Positions 7,530 through 16,688 of a stretch of DNA of 64,000 nucleotides are shown here, piece after piece. Each line of letters opens with the position of its first letter. The first letter of the stretch is position 1. Origin of the DNA: Opitutaceae bacterium (lineage in GTDB: Bacteria > Verrucomicrobiota > Verrucomicrobiia > Opitutales > Opitutaceae); NCBI GenBank assembly GCA_028284385.1, contig JANQRT010000039.1, positions 1 through 64,000 of the forward strand, given 5' to 3'. The position numbers were made by a program, and so were the translations under genes. The notes beneath the pieces were generated by a model. That model had not been told where the DNA came from and searched no databases. It was given only the letters and a program-made list of their open reading frames with translations.

Positions 7530-8282
7530 ATGAGATTATCAAAAAAGACGATCATCGTCACGGGAGCCAGTAGTGGCATTGGAGCTTCTGCAGCTCGTAT
7601 TTTTGCAGATGAAGGGGCAAATGTGATCATGGGAGCAAGACGGGAAGATCGTCTGCAGGCTCTCGAAAAAGATCTGAGATCGAGAGGGAAGACCGCCATT
7701 ACCGTAGTGGGCGATGCTTTGGATGAAGACTTTGCTCAGCGTCTTGTAGCCACTGCTTTATCCGAGTTCGGGGGTTTGGATGGGGCCTTCAATAATGCCG
7801 GAGTCACTGGTCCGATGAAGCCCTTGGAGGAGATCGACTTGGAGACGTGGAAAAGCGTTCTGGACATCAATTTAACGGGCGCCTATCTGGCTGCGAAGCA
7901 TCAGATCCCTGCCCTGCAAGACCGAGGTCGGGGAGCGATCGTATTCACCTCATCGTTTGTCGGCCAGGGGATTGGACTGCCTGGCATGACCGCCTACGCA
8001 GCATCGAAGGCGGGCCTGATTGGGCTTACCCAAAGCTTGGCGGCGGAGTGCGGCCAACAGAATATTCGCGTCAATGCCCTGCTGCCAGGAGGAACGCTAA
8101 CCGAAATGGCGGGAGACGATCCGGACGCTCATGATGCCATCGCTTCGATGCATGCACTCAAACGCATGGCCACAGCGGATGAAATTGCGCAAGCGGCCCT
8201 TTTTCTACTGACTTCCGAATCGAGTTTCGTCACCGGGAGTTCGCTTTACGTCGATGGTGGCAACTCGATTTTCAAGGGATGA
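7530..8282 (+). CDS. SDR-family NAD(P)-dependent oxidoreductase
   Basis: A 250-residue classical short-chain dehydrogenase/reductase of usual length. The cofactor-binding TGASSGIG is at residues 11-18, NNAG at 88-91, the catalytic Ser near 141 and YxxxK at 156-160. The C-terminal LYVDGG is also typical. It oxidises or reduces a carbonyl/hydroxyl pair; the substrate cannot be read from sequence. Its stop overlaps the next start by 4 nt (ATGA), so it is translationally coupled to the Ada-like gene, an unusual partnership. Confidence 0.85.
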   Translation: MRLSKKTIIVTGASSGIGASAARIFADEGANVIMGARREDRLQALEKDLRSRGKTAITVVGDALDEDFAQRLVATALSEFGGLDGAFNNAGVTGPMKPLEEIDLETWKSVLDINLTGAYLAAKHQIPALQDRGRGAIVFTSSFVGQGIGLPGMTAYAASKAGLIGLTQSLAAECGQQNIRVNALLPGGTLTEMAGDDPDAHDAIASMHALKRMATADEIAQAALFLLTSESSFVTGSSLYVDGGNSIFKG

Positions 8283-9136
8283 AGACTACGGATCGAATGA
8301 CTGAATCAAGACCTCAAGCTTATGAGCGCATGGCTAAGGCGATACGCTACATTGAGACGCATTTCCAAAATCAGCCCGATCTTGAGGAAGTGGCTTCGGC
8401 CGTGAATCTGAGCGCCTTCCATTTCCAAAGACTGTTCACGGAATGGACGGGCGTAAGTCCCAAGAAATTTCTTCAGCATCTCAGCGTGGCCCACGCCAAG
8501 AACCAATTGCGTCAATCCAATGCATCGGTGCTGGACGCCGCTTTCGAAGTCGGATTATCGGGTCCTGGCCGACTGCATGACTTGTTCGTGACCATTGAAG
8601 CGATGACGCCTGGAGAATATAAGAATGAAGGGGCGAGTCTTTCCTTCGACTATGAATTCGCTGACACTCCAATGGGTCGTGTGCTTTTGGCTTCGACGTC
8701 TAAAGGGCTTTCCCATCTGGCCTTTATTGAGAGCGAGGCCGAAGCGTTGGACGCCTTCAGCTTAGAATTTCCTCAAGCGAAGCTCCGAGAAGCTTCCAAC
8801 CCTCATCATGATAACGCCCTGAAATTTTTCAGGGCCGATTGGTCTACGCTTAAACGAAGTAGGCTTCACCTAAAGGCGAGCCCTTTTCAACTTAAGATAT
8901 GGCAATGCCTATTGCGCGTTCCTGCGGATCGATTCGAAACCTATGGGAGTCTCGCCAAAGCCATCGACAGGCCCAAAGCCGCCCGAGCAGTTGGCTCCGC
9001 TGTCGGAGCTAATCCAGTAGCCTATCTGATTCCCTGCCACCGCGTCATTCGCGCCAACGGTGAGATTGGCGGCTACCGATGGGGGTTGAATCGCAAGAAA
9101 ATGCTCATTTCCTGGGATGCTTCCGTTTCCATTTGA
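8279..9136 (+). CDS. Ada-like AraC regulator fused to O6-methylguanine-DNA methyltransferase
   Basis: A 285-residue two-domain protein. Residues about 20-115 form an AraC-type helix-turn-helix domain (two helix-turn-helix units ending in the TPGEY motif); residues about 125-280 are the alkyltransferase with active-site PCHRV, Cys253, and FQLKIWQCLLRVP before it. The Cys accepts methyl groups from O6-methylguanine and the protein is used once. Compared with E. coli Ada it lacks the N-terminal zinc/Cys methylphosphotriester domain, so methylation sensing by that route is missing. Overlaps the SDR gene by 4 nt. Confidence 0.88.
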   Translation: MKTTDRMTESRPQAYERMAKAIRYIETHFQNQPDLEEVASAVNLSAFHFQRLFTEWTGVSPKKFLQHLSVAHAKNQLRQSNASVLDAAFEVGLSGPGRLHDLFVTIEAMTPGEYKNEGASLSFDYEFADTPMGRVLLASTSKGLSHLAFIESEAEALDAFSLEFPQAKLREASNPHHDNALKFFRADWSTLKRSRLHLKASPFQLKIWQCLLRVPADRFETYGSLAKAIDRPKAARAVGSAVGANPVAYLIPCHRVIRANGEIGGYRWGLNRKKMLISWDASVSI

Positions 9137-9307
9137 GCTTATTCAGAAAATAACTACAAATTCCCTCTGGCGAAATACTTGGATTTCTAGCAGGAAGACG
9201 AACGATCCGCTACAACCAGCGCGAAACACGCCAAGTGGTTGAGCGGCGACGTTCGACAACAGAAAATGGATACAATCAACGACTGCCGAGCCTAGCGAGA
9301 TAGGCAT

Positions 9308-9994
9308 CTAGATGCATTGCTCGGCCCCATCCAGCTCGGCTTGCTCTAGCAGCTTCGACAGCGAGCTGCGCAGAAACAGCTCGGAAATCGCTATCGAATA
9401 AATCAAGGCCGAAAAGCTAGCCGAAATCCTGTAGCCAAAAGCGGGATCATTCAAATACATGAAACTCAAGCCCAGGCCCATGAGAAAAACGAGCCCGCCC
9501 GTCGCATAGGTAGCCGATATCCATCGCTTCAATACGGTAATCGTTGGACCAGAGAAGTCCCTCTTTCCCAATACGCAGCGCGCCGCTCCCCAGAAGCGAC
9601 GCAAGCCAAAGGATGATACCGTTATTCCGAGCGGCGCCAGAACAAGGGCAACGAGCTCGGCCGGATGAAAGTATATCATGGGACTCCCGCCCATCATAAA
9701 GGTCCCCAACAATAGACCTGTAATAGCTATAAAGCTTCCTAGAATAAGATTTTTCATATTGTTTTCGATTGAGATTAAAGGATCTATTTTTTCAAATTCG
9801 TGACCGAGAGCATCGAGCTCGCCAAGGGACTCCAACGCCACGCGGAACGCCTGTTCATCGGGCATACTGGCTGCATTCCGCTCGAAGGAATCATAGAGAT
9901 GGGACTCGAGTTCCTCCACCGTTTCAGCCAAGAGACCTCGCTTCCCTTTGACTCGGTTTCTCCATCGGCTCATTTCCCTTTCGAGATCAAACAT
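9308..9994 (-). CDS. HAAS-type membrane protein paired with PadR regulator
   Basis: A 228-residue protein. The first 75 residues form a helical, charged domain (LEREMSRWRN, ELESHLYD, ALESLGELDALGHEFEKI) of the kind annotated as HAAS or permease prefix domain; then four hydrophobic segments follow (about 83-103, 110-130, 155-175, 190-210). Proteins of this layout are typically encoded directly after PadR regulators and are thought to act with them. It overlaps the PadR gene upstream by 8 nt. Function beyond that is unknown. Confidence 0.7.
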   Translation of the reverse strand: MFDLEREMSRWRNRVKGKRGLLAETVEELESHLYDSFERNAASMPDEQAFRVALESLGELDALGHEFEKIDPLISIENNMKNLILGSFIAITGLLLGTFMMGGSPMIYFHPAELVALVLAPLGITVSSFGLRRFWGAARCVLGKRDFSGPTITVLKRWISATYATGGLVFLMGLGLSFMYLNDPAFGYRISASFSALIYSIAISELFLRSSLSKLLEQAELDGAEQCI

Positions 9995-10334
9995 AGCTTT
10001 TCCCCCAGAGTTTATCCAAGGCGCCGTTTACGGCATTCCACTGACGCCGCTCTTCTTCGAGAGCCTCTATGCCCAGGCCTTTTATGGAATAGTATTTCCT
10101 TCGCCTGCCGGTCTCCGAAATTCGCCAGCTTGACTCCACTTTACCCTCCTTCTCCAAGCGATGGAGAACTGGATACAACATGCCGTCCGTCCATTTGAGC
10201 TCATCTTCCGACAAGGAACGGACACGCTGGATGATCTCATAACCGTAACTCTCGCCCCCCTGCAATATCAGCAAAACGAGCGGGACCGAAGACGCCGCAA
10301 CCAAATCCTTTTTAACCATGGAACTCTTATGCAT
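9987..10334 (-). CDS. PadR-family transcription regulator
   Basis: A winged-helix regulator of 115 residues if begun at ATG 10334 (a longer frame from 10376 exists; ATG 10319 is also possible). The PadR signature is clear: LVLLILQGGESYGYEIIQ, then WTDGMLYPVLHRLEKEGKV and the YYSIKGLG wing. It lacks the long C-terminal helical domain of subfamily 2. It probably represses its own operon with the HAAS membrane protein. The inverted repeat CATAG-N5-CTATG at 10332-10346 overlaps this start and is a candidate operator. Confidence 0.85.
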   Translation of the reverse strand: MHKSSMVKKDLVAASSVPLVLLILQGGESYGYEIIQRVRSLSEDELKWTDGMLYPVLHRLEKEGKVESSWRISETGRRRKYYSIKGLGIEALEEERRQWNAVNGALDKLWGKSYV

Positions 10335-10346
10335 AGTTCTTCTATG
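10332..10346. promoter_or_regulatory. possible PadR operator
   Basis: CATAG-TTCTT-CTATG is a perfect 5 bp inverted repeat at the beginning of the padR-like gene. PadR proteins usually bind short AT-containing dyads near their own start; whether this one is used is inference. Confidence 0.3.
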
Positions 10347-10496
10347 TACGACAAGCGCAGTTTGATCTTTAATCAAAAGCGCTTTTCACAATACTCCATT
10401 TTAGCAAGGACAGTCCTGCAGCCGTCCGAGCCGCGTAACAGGCACCGCCAAAAATATCGACGTTCGAAGATCAACAAAAGCTAAATCAAAGAAACT

Positions 10497-11177
10497 ATGT
10501 GGACATATTTCGTAAACGGGATCGGGTCGATCCTCGAGACGTTGACTCAACTGAATGGCGGATCCCTGGGTCTTGCCATCGTCATTCTATCGCTGGTCGT
10601 TCGACTCGGCCTGGTTCCGATATCCATCTACGTAGGCCGACGGACGATCGTTCAGAAAAGAAACATGGATCGACTTAAGCCGCGACTGGAGAAGCTGAAG
10701 GAAAAGTACAAGGATGATCCAGCCAGGCTACAAAAAGAGACCGTGGCCCTTTTCAGAAAAGAAGGCGTGAGTCCGGTCGATGGAAAATCGATGCTGGTGA
10801 GCATCCTTCAGGCGCCCATTTTCATAGCCGTTTTTTCCGCCATCCGAAATGGCCTTACGAACTCGAGCGGCCCATTCCTTTGGATCAGGAATTTGGCGAA
10901 ACCCGATTTATACTTGGCGGTGTTGGTAGGCTTCCTGACCTATATAATGATGAGCTTGATCCCCGAATTGCCTGAATCCGCGAAGACGGTGATGGCGGTT
11001 TTCCAAGTGATGCTTTCAGTGGTAGTGGTCTCCCAGATCGCTTCTGGCGTTGGCATCTACTGGGCGACTGGCAGCCTAGTGGGGATTGTCGATAAGCTCT
11101 TGTTGCGACTCAGCCTAAAGCTCTGGCCTCTCGCTGGCCAAGTGTCGCCGATGTCCCGTTCAACCGCCAGCAACTAG
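10497..11177 (+). CDS. short YidC/Oxa1-family membrane insertase paralogue
   Basis: A 226-residue protein with the five-helix YidC/Oxa1 core: a hydrophobic segment after the N-terminus, the basic cytoplasmic coiled-coil hairpin at about 50-95 (RTIVQKRNMDRLKPRLEKL and KEKYKDDPARLQKE), then four more membrane segments, the last with GVGIYWATGSLVGI. A conserved Arg in the first helix (VVRLGLVP) is where the family has its hydrophilic-groove Arg. It lacks the large periplasmic domain of the main Gram-negative YidC and is not beside rnpA/rpmH, so it is probably a second, specialised insertase. Confidence 0.8.
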   Translation: MWTYFVNGIGSILETLTQLNGGSLGLAIVILSLVVRLGLVPISIYVGRRTIVQKRNMDRLKPRLEKLKEKYKDDPARLQKETVALFRKEGVSPVDGKSMLVSILQAPIFIAVFSAIRNGLTNSSGPFLWIRNLAKPDLYLAVLVGFLTYIMMSLIPELPESAKTVMAVFQVMLSVVVVSQIASGVGIYWATGSLVGIVDKLLLRLSLKLWPLAGQVSPMSRSTASN

Positions 11178-11346
11178 AGATTCGAATCCGTCGCGCCAGG
11201 CAATGGCTGCGGGGTAATGCGAGCAGCCGTCGGGTTCGATTGCCAAAGGATTCCGATAGTCCTCTTCCCATTATCGGCTTGAGCCTAGTCGTCGCCGTGA
11301 AGTTAGTATAAGAAAGCATTTCGAATGCTCTCATTGCGATTTATAT

Positions 11347-12261
11347 ATGATATATGTAGTCGGCAGTTCGAATACGGACATGATCGTAAAGGCACCCCAT
11401 ATTCCGGCGCCGGGCGAAACGATATTAGGGGGCGAGTTCACTACTGCTGCAGGTGGTAAGGGAGCCAACCAAGCGGTAGCCGTCGCTCGCTGCGGAGGGA
11501 ATGTCTCTTTCCTTGCCAAGCTCGGAAACGATGCTCTCGGCGATCAGGCCATAGCAAGCTTCAAAGCGGATGGCATAGACGTCTCCCACGTATTGCGTGA
11601 TCCGAATACGCCTTCCGGCGTGGCGGTGATTATGGTGAACCACAGCGGCGAGAATAGCATCGCCGTCGCTCCAGGATCTAACAGCCTTCTCTGCCCTACC
11701 GACGTAGAAGGTATCGAGCCGGTTCTCGATGAAACCTCCACCCTCCTCATTCAGCTTGAGATTCCAATCGAAACGGTTGAAAAGTCGGTTTCAATCGCCT
11801 GCTCGAGAGGGGCGAATGTCATCCTGAATCCGGCCCCGGCCTGCGAGCTTAGCGATGACTTGCTCTCCCAGGTTTCGATCATTACCCCGAACGAGAGCGA
11901 AGCGTCTCTCCTGACCGGCATCGAGGTGAAGTCAGTGGACGATGCGATCGCGGCAGGCAGGAAATTGCTCCAGCGGGGAATCGACAATGCCGTCATCACC
12001 ATGGGTTCCAGCGGGGCTCTCATTGTAAGAACTGATGGCGAAGAACTCGTCCCCACGACAAAGGTCGATGTTGTGGACACAACCGCTGCTGGCGACACCT
12101 TTAACGGCGCCCTAGCGGTCGCTCTTTCCGAAGGATCGTCCCTTAAGAATGCGGTCGTTTTCGCCAACGCCGCCGCTGCCTTGTCGGTAGGGAAATTGGG
12201 CGCCCAGCAGTCCGTTCCCTCGCGCGAGGAAATCGACGCAATGCTCTCGCAGTCGCGATAG
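11347..12261 (+). CDS. rbsK: ribokinase
   Basis: A 304-residue PfkB-family kinase of normal ribokinase length. The N-terminus VVGSSNTDMI, the GGKGANQAVA block near residue 38 and the second signature DTTAAGDTFNGA near residue 241, containing the catalytic Asp, match ribokinase (ribose to ribose 5-phosphate with ATP). No ribose transporter or repressor gene is next to it. A related sugar kinase specificity cannot be excluded, but the start and GGKGANQ block are typical of RbsK. Confidence 0.88.
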   Translation: MIYVVGSSNTDMIVKAPHIPAPGETILGGEFTTAAGGKGANQAVAVARCGGNVSFLAKLGNDALGDQAIASFKADGIDVSHVLRDPNTPSGVAVIMVNHSGENSIAVAPGSNSLLCPTDVEGIEPVLDETSTLLIQLEIPIETVEKSVSIACSRGANVILNPAPACELSDDLLSQVSIITPNESEASLLTGIEVKSVDDAIAAGRKLLQRGIDNAVITMGSSGALIVRTDGEELVPTTKVDVVDTTAAGDTFNGALAVALSEGSSLKNAVVFANAAAALSVGKLGAQQSVPSREEIDAMLSQSR

Positions 12262-12448
12262 CTAGTAACATTGATCGTATCCTCATTTCCACTACTATCC
12301 ACGCGAGCATGGCGTTCGTGGCGAAGAGACGCCGACAACGATATCAGAAACGATGTGGACAAAGTATCGGCTATAATCCATAGTCTCGAATCACGGAGAC
12401 CATTGCTACGGTCTGGGATGGAGCTTAAAGCTAACGAAGACCTAAATC

Positions 12449-13936
12449 ATGAGAATCGGCCTATTTGTTTTTAGTTTACTCCTCGGCATTGGGACATCCC
12501 TAGCTGACGACCGACCTAATATCCTGCTAGTATTAGTTGACGACTTGGGTTATTCAGACCTGGGCTGCTTTGGCGGCGAAATTAAAACGCCAAATATAGA
12601 TCGTCTAGCGGCAAACGGTCTCAGTTTTATGCAGTTCACCAATTGCGCGAAATGCGAGACGACTCGAACTTCACTCATGAGTGGTCGCTACCCTCAAGAA
12701 GTGAAAGGAAACGCTATCACCATTCCGCAAAATCTGGCTCTAGCGGGGTATCAAAACTTAATGGTGGGCAAGTGGCATATAGGCGATGTCTTTGGATCCC
12801 CCATCGAGGCAGGCTTTGATCGCTATTTCGGTTTTCTGGAAGGAGCGACCAATTTCTTTACCGGCGTCGGAAAGGAAGAGGAAAGCACTTATCGCCTAGA
12901 CGAAGAGCCCTACGAAGTTCCCCAAGGATTCTATAGCACCGACAGTTTCACCGATTGGGCCATCAAATACATAGACGAACGGGACGAGACCAAACCCTTC
13001 TTTCTCTACCTCGCCTACAACGCCCCCCACTATCCACTGCACGCTCATAAGGAAGATGTGATGAAATACCGGGGCAAATACAAAAACGGGTGGGAAGCGC
13101 TGCGAAAGGAACGTTTTAAGAACATGAAGCAGTTGGGCATCATTGATCGAAATTCCCGACTCTCGAAACCCGAGCCCGACATTCGAACTTGGTCTTCCCT
13201 AAGCGAGGAAGAGAGGGACGATATGGACCTGCGCATGGCCACGTACGCCGCCATGATAGACCGGGTCGATCAACAGCTGGGCCGAGTGATAAACAAGCTT
13301 AAGGACGAAACGATTTTCGAGAACACGCTGATTCTTTTTCTGAGCGACAATGGAGCTTGTCCCTTCGATCGAACCACGATGGAGACATTGGAAAACAAAT
13401 ACATGCCATGGGATCCGCGCTCCTATTACTGCTATCCCAAAGAATGGGCTAACGCCTGCAATACGCCCTTCCGCTTGTACAAGCAAAACCAGAACGAGGG
13501 CGGAATCGCCACCCCGCTCATTGCCCACTGGCCTAAAGGCATTTCCGTCGCTGGGAAACGAGATCGACAAAGAGGACATCTGTTCGATCTGCATGCCACT
13601 TTTAGGGAAATCGCCGAGGTATCGTATCCAGAAATCTATGAAGGCAAAACCATCGCCCCCGCTCGCGGCATTTCACTCGTACCCAGCTTCCGAGGGGAAA
13701 AGCGCGACGAACACCCTTATCTGTATCAGAATTTTCGCAACAAGTATACAGCCTTTATACAAGGCCCCTGGAAACTTGTGGATCAACAGTATCTTTATAA
13801 CCTGGAAAATGATCGCATTGAGAGCAATGATCTAAGCAAGAAGCATCCGAAGAAATTTCAAGCCATGCTCGACGAGTTCAGGAAGGCAGACGAGGAAATC
13901 AATGCAGGAGCCGCCCTTGAAAAGAAGGACGGATGA
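12449..13936 (+). CDS. secreted sulfatase with altered maturation motif
   Basis: A 495-residue family S1-type sulfatase with a signal peptide (residues 1-19). Metal-binding DD is at 31-32 in VDDLGYSDLGC, and GKWHIG near 109 and LFLSDNGA near 296 are also typical. The formylglycine site reads CETTR at residues 69-73 where the family has C/S-x-P-x-R (the second sulfatase of this window has CEPTR). Cys is retained, but Pro is Thr, so conversion by formylglycine-generating enzyme may be weak. The enzyme would release sulfate from a polysaccharide or other ester in the periplasm. No partner gene is adjacent. Confidence 0.85.
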   Translation: MRIGLFVFSLLLGIGTSLADDRPNILLVLVDDLGYSDLGCFGGEIKTPNIDRLAANGLSFMQFTNCAKCETTRTSLMSGRYPQEVKGNAITIPQNLALAGYQNLMVGKWHIGDVFGSPIEAGFDRYFGFLEGATNFFTGVGKEEESTYRLDEEPYEVPQGFYSTDSFTDWAIKYIDERDETKPFFLYLAYNAPHYPLHAHKEDVMKYRGKYKNGWEALRKERFKNMKQLGIIDRNSRLSKPEPDIRTWSSLSEEERDDMDLRMATYAAMIDRVDQQLGRVINKLKDETIFENTLILFLSDNGACPFDRTTMETLENKYMPWDPRSYYCYPKEWANACNTPFRLYKQNQNEGGIATPLIAHWPKGISVAGKRDRQRGHLFDLHATFREIAEVSYPEIYEGKTIAPARGISLVPSFRGEKRDEHPYLYQNFRNKYTAFIQGPWKLVDQQYLYNLENDRIESNDLSKKHPKKFQAMLDEFRKADEEINAGAALEKKDG

Positions 13937-14195
13937 ACTGCTAGACAGTGTGAATAATCGACTTTGCCTTTGCGTAATTGATATTTAGTGACATTCGAAC
14001 ACGCCTTTCATTCGCTTTAAATCCAATTTTGCTTCACCTTCTCCGCACCCAGAATTTTGGCTTCATGATGAAACCGATTTGCGTTCGGTACCTATTGCAA
14101 TAGCTAGGTCAGAGAAAAATTGCCGTGACTCTCGGCCTGCGAAAGCCATGATCCGATTCGTTTCTCGCTAAACTCAACCCTAGAGCACTCTTCCA

Positions 14196-16520
14196 ATGAA
14201 AAGAACCCTGTTATTCGCCCTCGCTCTTCCATTAACGGCATACTGCGCCGGCGATTTCGCTCAACTTGGTCCGCTACTGCCAGATCCCAATGAAGCGAGA
14301 CTAGCTTCGGGAGCGCCTGGGCCTGACTACTGGCAACAAGAAGCCAACTACAAGATCGATGTGGAGCTTGACGAGAAAGAGAGCCGCATCATTGGCAGCG
14401 AAACGATCGAGTACGTTAATCACTCGCCCCACACCCTCCCCTATCTCTGGGTGCAGCTCGACCAGAATGCCCTCGCCCAAGACTCGAAACGACAACGGAT
14501 AAGTCAGGGCCCTAATTTCGAAGGAACGCCTGGCAAACCAGCGGAAATTGAATACGGCTCTCTTCGCGGCTTCGTATTGAACCAGCAATTTGAAGGAGGA
14601 AACACGATCAAGGCGGTCACCGATGCCAAAGGCAAGGATTTGCCGTATTCAATTGTGAATACAAATATGCGTATCGATGTGCCGAAACCTCTCGCTCCAG
14701 GGGAATCCATCATATTTAAAATCGACTGGGAATTTCGGATACAAGAGGAAGGCATCAATTTTCGTCATGGGAAGAAGGCTCTCAAGAATGGAGACTTCGC
14801 CTACCAGCTGGCCCAATGGTATCCGCGCATGTGCGGCTACTACGATCGAGAGGGCTGGCAGATCCGGCCGTACATCGGTTCAGGCGAGTTCGCCCTGGAA
14901 TTCGGGAACTTCGAAGTCCGCATCACCGCTCCCGACGATTTCGTGGTCGCTGCCACTGGCGAACTAAGCAATGCCAACAAAGTTCTGAGCTCGGAGCAAC
15001 GGGATCGCCTGCAACAAGCCAGAGGTTCCATAGAGCCAGTTTATATCGTGACTCCAGATGAGGCCAAAGCCAGTCTCGAGGAGAGATCCGAAACGAAGAA
15101 GACCTGGATATTCAAGGCCCAGAAGGTGAGAGACTTCGCGTTCGCCGCATCGCGTGGATACCTCTGGGACGCCAAAAGCGTTGAGATCGAAGGCCGAACG
15201 GTCATGAGCATGAGCGCTTATCCAGAGGAGGCTTCTCCTCTCTGGCGACGCTATTCTACGGAGGCAGTGGTTCAGGCTCTGAAGACCTACTCGCGCCTAG
15301 TCTATCCGTACCCCTACCCCGTGATGTGGTCAGCCTGGGGAGCTGCCGGAGGCATGGAGTATCCGATGATGACCTTTCAATCGACCTATCGAATTGACGA
15401 CAAGGAAACCTATCCAGTTCGGGAACGAAATTACGTCATTGGAGTTGTGATACACGAGGTCGGGCACAACTGGTTTCCCATGATCATCAACAGCGACGAA
15501 CGTCAATGGATGTGGCTGGACGAGGGGCTCAACAGCTTCGTCGAGCACCTGGCCGCAACCGAGTTCGATCCGGTGATCCAGGAATCCTACGAAATGGGTA
15601 CACGCCGCGTCATTCTCAACATGGTCAAGGCCAACGACCCTATCATCATGAAGGCGGCCGACGAACTCACCCAACGTGGGTACCAGGCCTATACCAAACC
15701 GGCTCTTGGGCTGATGCTGCTTCGCGAGAGCATTCTCGGTCGCGAACTCTTCGACTTCGCCTTCAAGGAATATGGCCGCCGCTGGGCTTTTAAGCGTCCT
15801 ACCCCAGCGGACTTCTTTCGCACTATGGAGGACGCAAGCGGGGTTGATCTGGACTGGTTCTGGAGAGCCTGGTTCTATGGAAACGATCACGTAGACATGT
15901 CTGTGGAATCCGTTAAGATCTACCAGCTGGACGACGGTCATCCGGAAAAGAGCAAAGCTCTAGACCGCGAAGAAGATAATGAAATTCCGGATACGCCCTA
16001 CGAGGCTTTTCTGAAGGAGATCGAAACGACAGCCAGCCAGCATGAGCATCTCCAAGACTGGTACTACAGCTACGACAAATACGAAGCTACGGAAAAGGAC
16101 GTGGAGGACTACGAGAAGAAAATCGAAAAGCTGAAGGATTGGGAAAAACGGCAGCTCGAATTCGCGGATTTCGCTTGCGTGGTCCGCGTGAGGAACGAGG
16201 GAGGTCATCCCATGCCTCTAGTGCTGGACATCACGTTCGAAGATGGTAGCGAACGACGTATCAAAGCTCCGGCCGAAATCTGGCAGAGCGGCAGGACCTC
16301 CGCCAAGATCCCTTTTCTAAGCTCTCAGCGGATCTCGCATGTAGAGCTCGATCGAGACAACGCTTTCGCCGACTCGGATCTGAAGAACAACATCTTCCCT
16401 CGCGAGATCGAGGAAGGGCGTTTCAAGCTAAAGCAGAGAAAAAGCGAGCCTAATCCAATGCGCAAAGGACTCTTTCCCAAGGGAGGCGACGAGGAAAATG
16501 AAGAAGATTCGGACGAATAG
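14196..16520 (+). CDS. secreted M1-family metallopeptidase
   Basis: A 774-residue protein with a signal peptide (residues 1-17) and a gluzincin catalytic core. The zinc motif is HEVGHNW near residue 420 with the third ligand Glu in WLDEGLN 18 residues later, as in M1 aminopeptidases; GGMEYP near 386 matches the exopeptidase GxMEN position but reads MEY. The region after the catalytic domain is acidic and helical (about 600-660), and the tail is highly charged. It probably removes N-terminal residues from peptides outside the cytoplasm. It stands alone as a transcription unit. Confidence 0.85.
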   Translation: MKRTLLFALALPLTAYCAGDFAQLGPLLPDPNEARLASGAPGPDYWQQEANYKIDVELDEKESRIIGSETIEYVNHSPHTLPYLWVQLDQNALAQDSKRQRISQGPNFEGTPGKPAEIEYGSLRGFVLNQQFEGGNTIKAVTDAKGKDLPYSIVNTNMRIDVPKPLAPGESIIFKIDWEFRIQEEGINFRHGKKALKNGDFAYQLAQWYPRMCGYYDREGWQIRPYIGSGEFALEFGNFEVRITAPDDFVVAATGELSNANKVLSSEQRDRLQQARGSIEPVYIVTPDEAKASLEERSETKKTWIFKAQKVRDFAFAASRGYLWDAKSVEIEGRTVMSMSAYPEEASPLWRRYSTEAVVQALKTYSRLVYPYPYPVMWSAWGAAGGMEYPMMTFQSTYRIDDKETYPVRERNYVIGVVIHEVGHNWFPMIINSDERQWMWLDEGLNSFVEHLAATEFDPVIQESYEMGTRRVILNMVKANDPIIMKAADELTQRGYQAYTKPALGLMLLRESILGRELFDFAFKEYGRRWAFKRPTPADFFRTMEDASGVDLDWFWRAWFYGNDHVDMSVESVKIYQLDDGHPEKSKALDREEDNEIPDTPYEAFLKEIETTASQHEHLQDWYYSYDKYEATEKDVEDYEKKIEKLKDWEKRQLEFADFACVVRVRNEGGHPMPLVLDITFEDGSERRIKAPAEIWQSGRTSAKIPFLSSQRISHVELDRDNAFADSDLKNNIFPREIEEGRFKLKQRKSEPNPMRKGLFPKGGDEENEEDSDE

Positions 16521-16688
16521 CCCAAAACCAATCGGACGATTTGTATTGAAAAACAGGATAAAACAAAGGCAATGGAACTCATCTAAGGCACAGGTCAGTC
16601 CGAGTTCCTAAAAGAATTCCAAATACAAAAGAACCCGGGGAAATAAGGTCCTACTAAGTCCTGCTTGCATGCCGACTAAATTGAAATA

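Noticed and set aside
11751..12362. 203-residue minus-strand frame opposite the ribokinase gene
   Set aside because: The ribokinase motifs are clear on the other strand; the low-complexity Ser/Thr-rich antisense frame is a shadow.
15330..15941. 203-residue minus-strand frame inside the M1 peptidase gene
   Set aside because: It runs antisense through the catalytic core of the peptidase, which is clearly conserved in the other strand, so it is a shadow.
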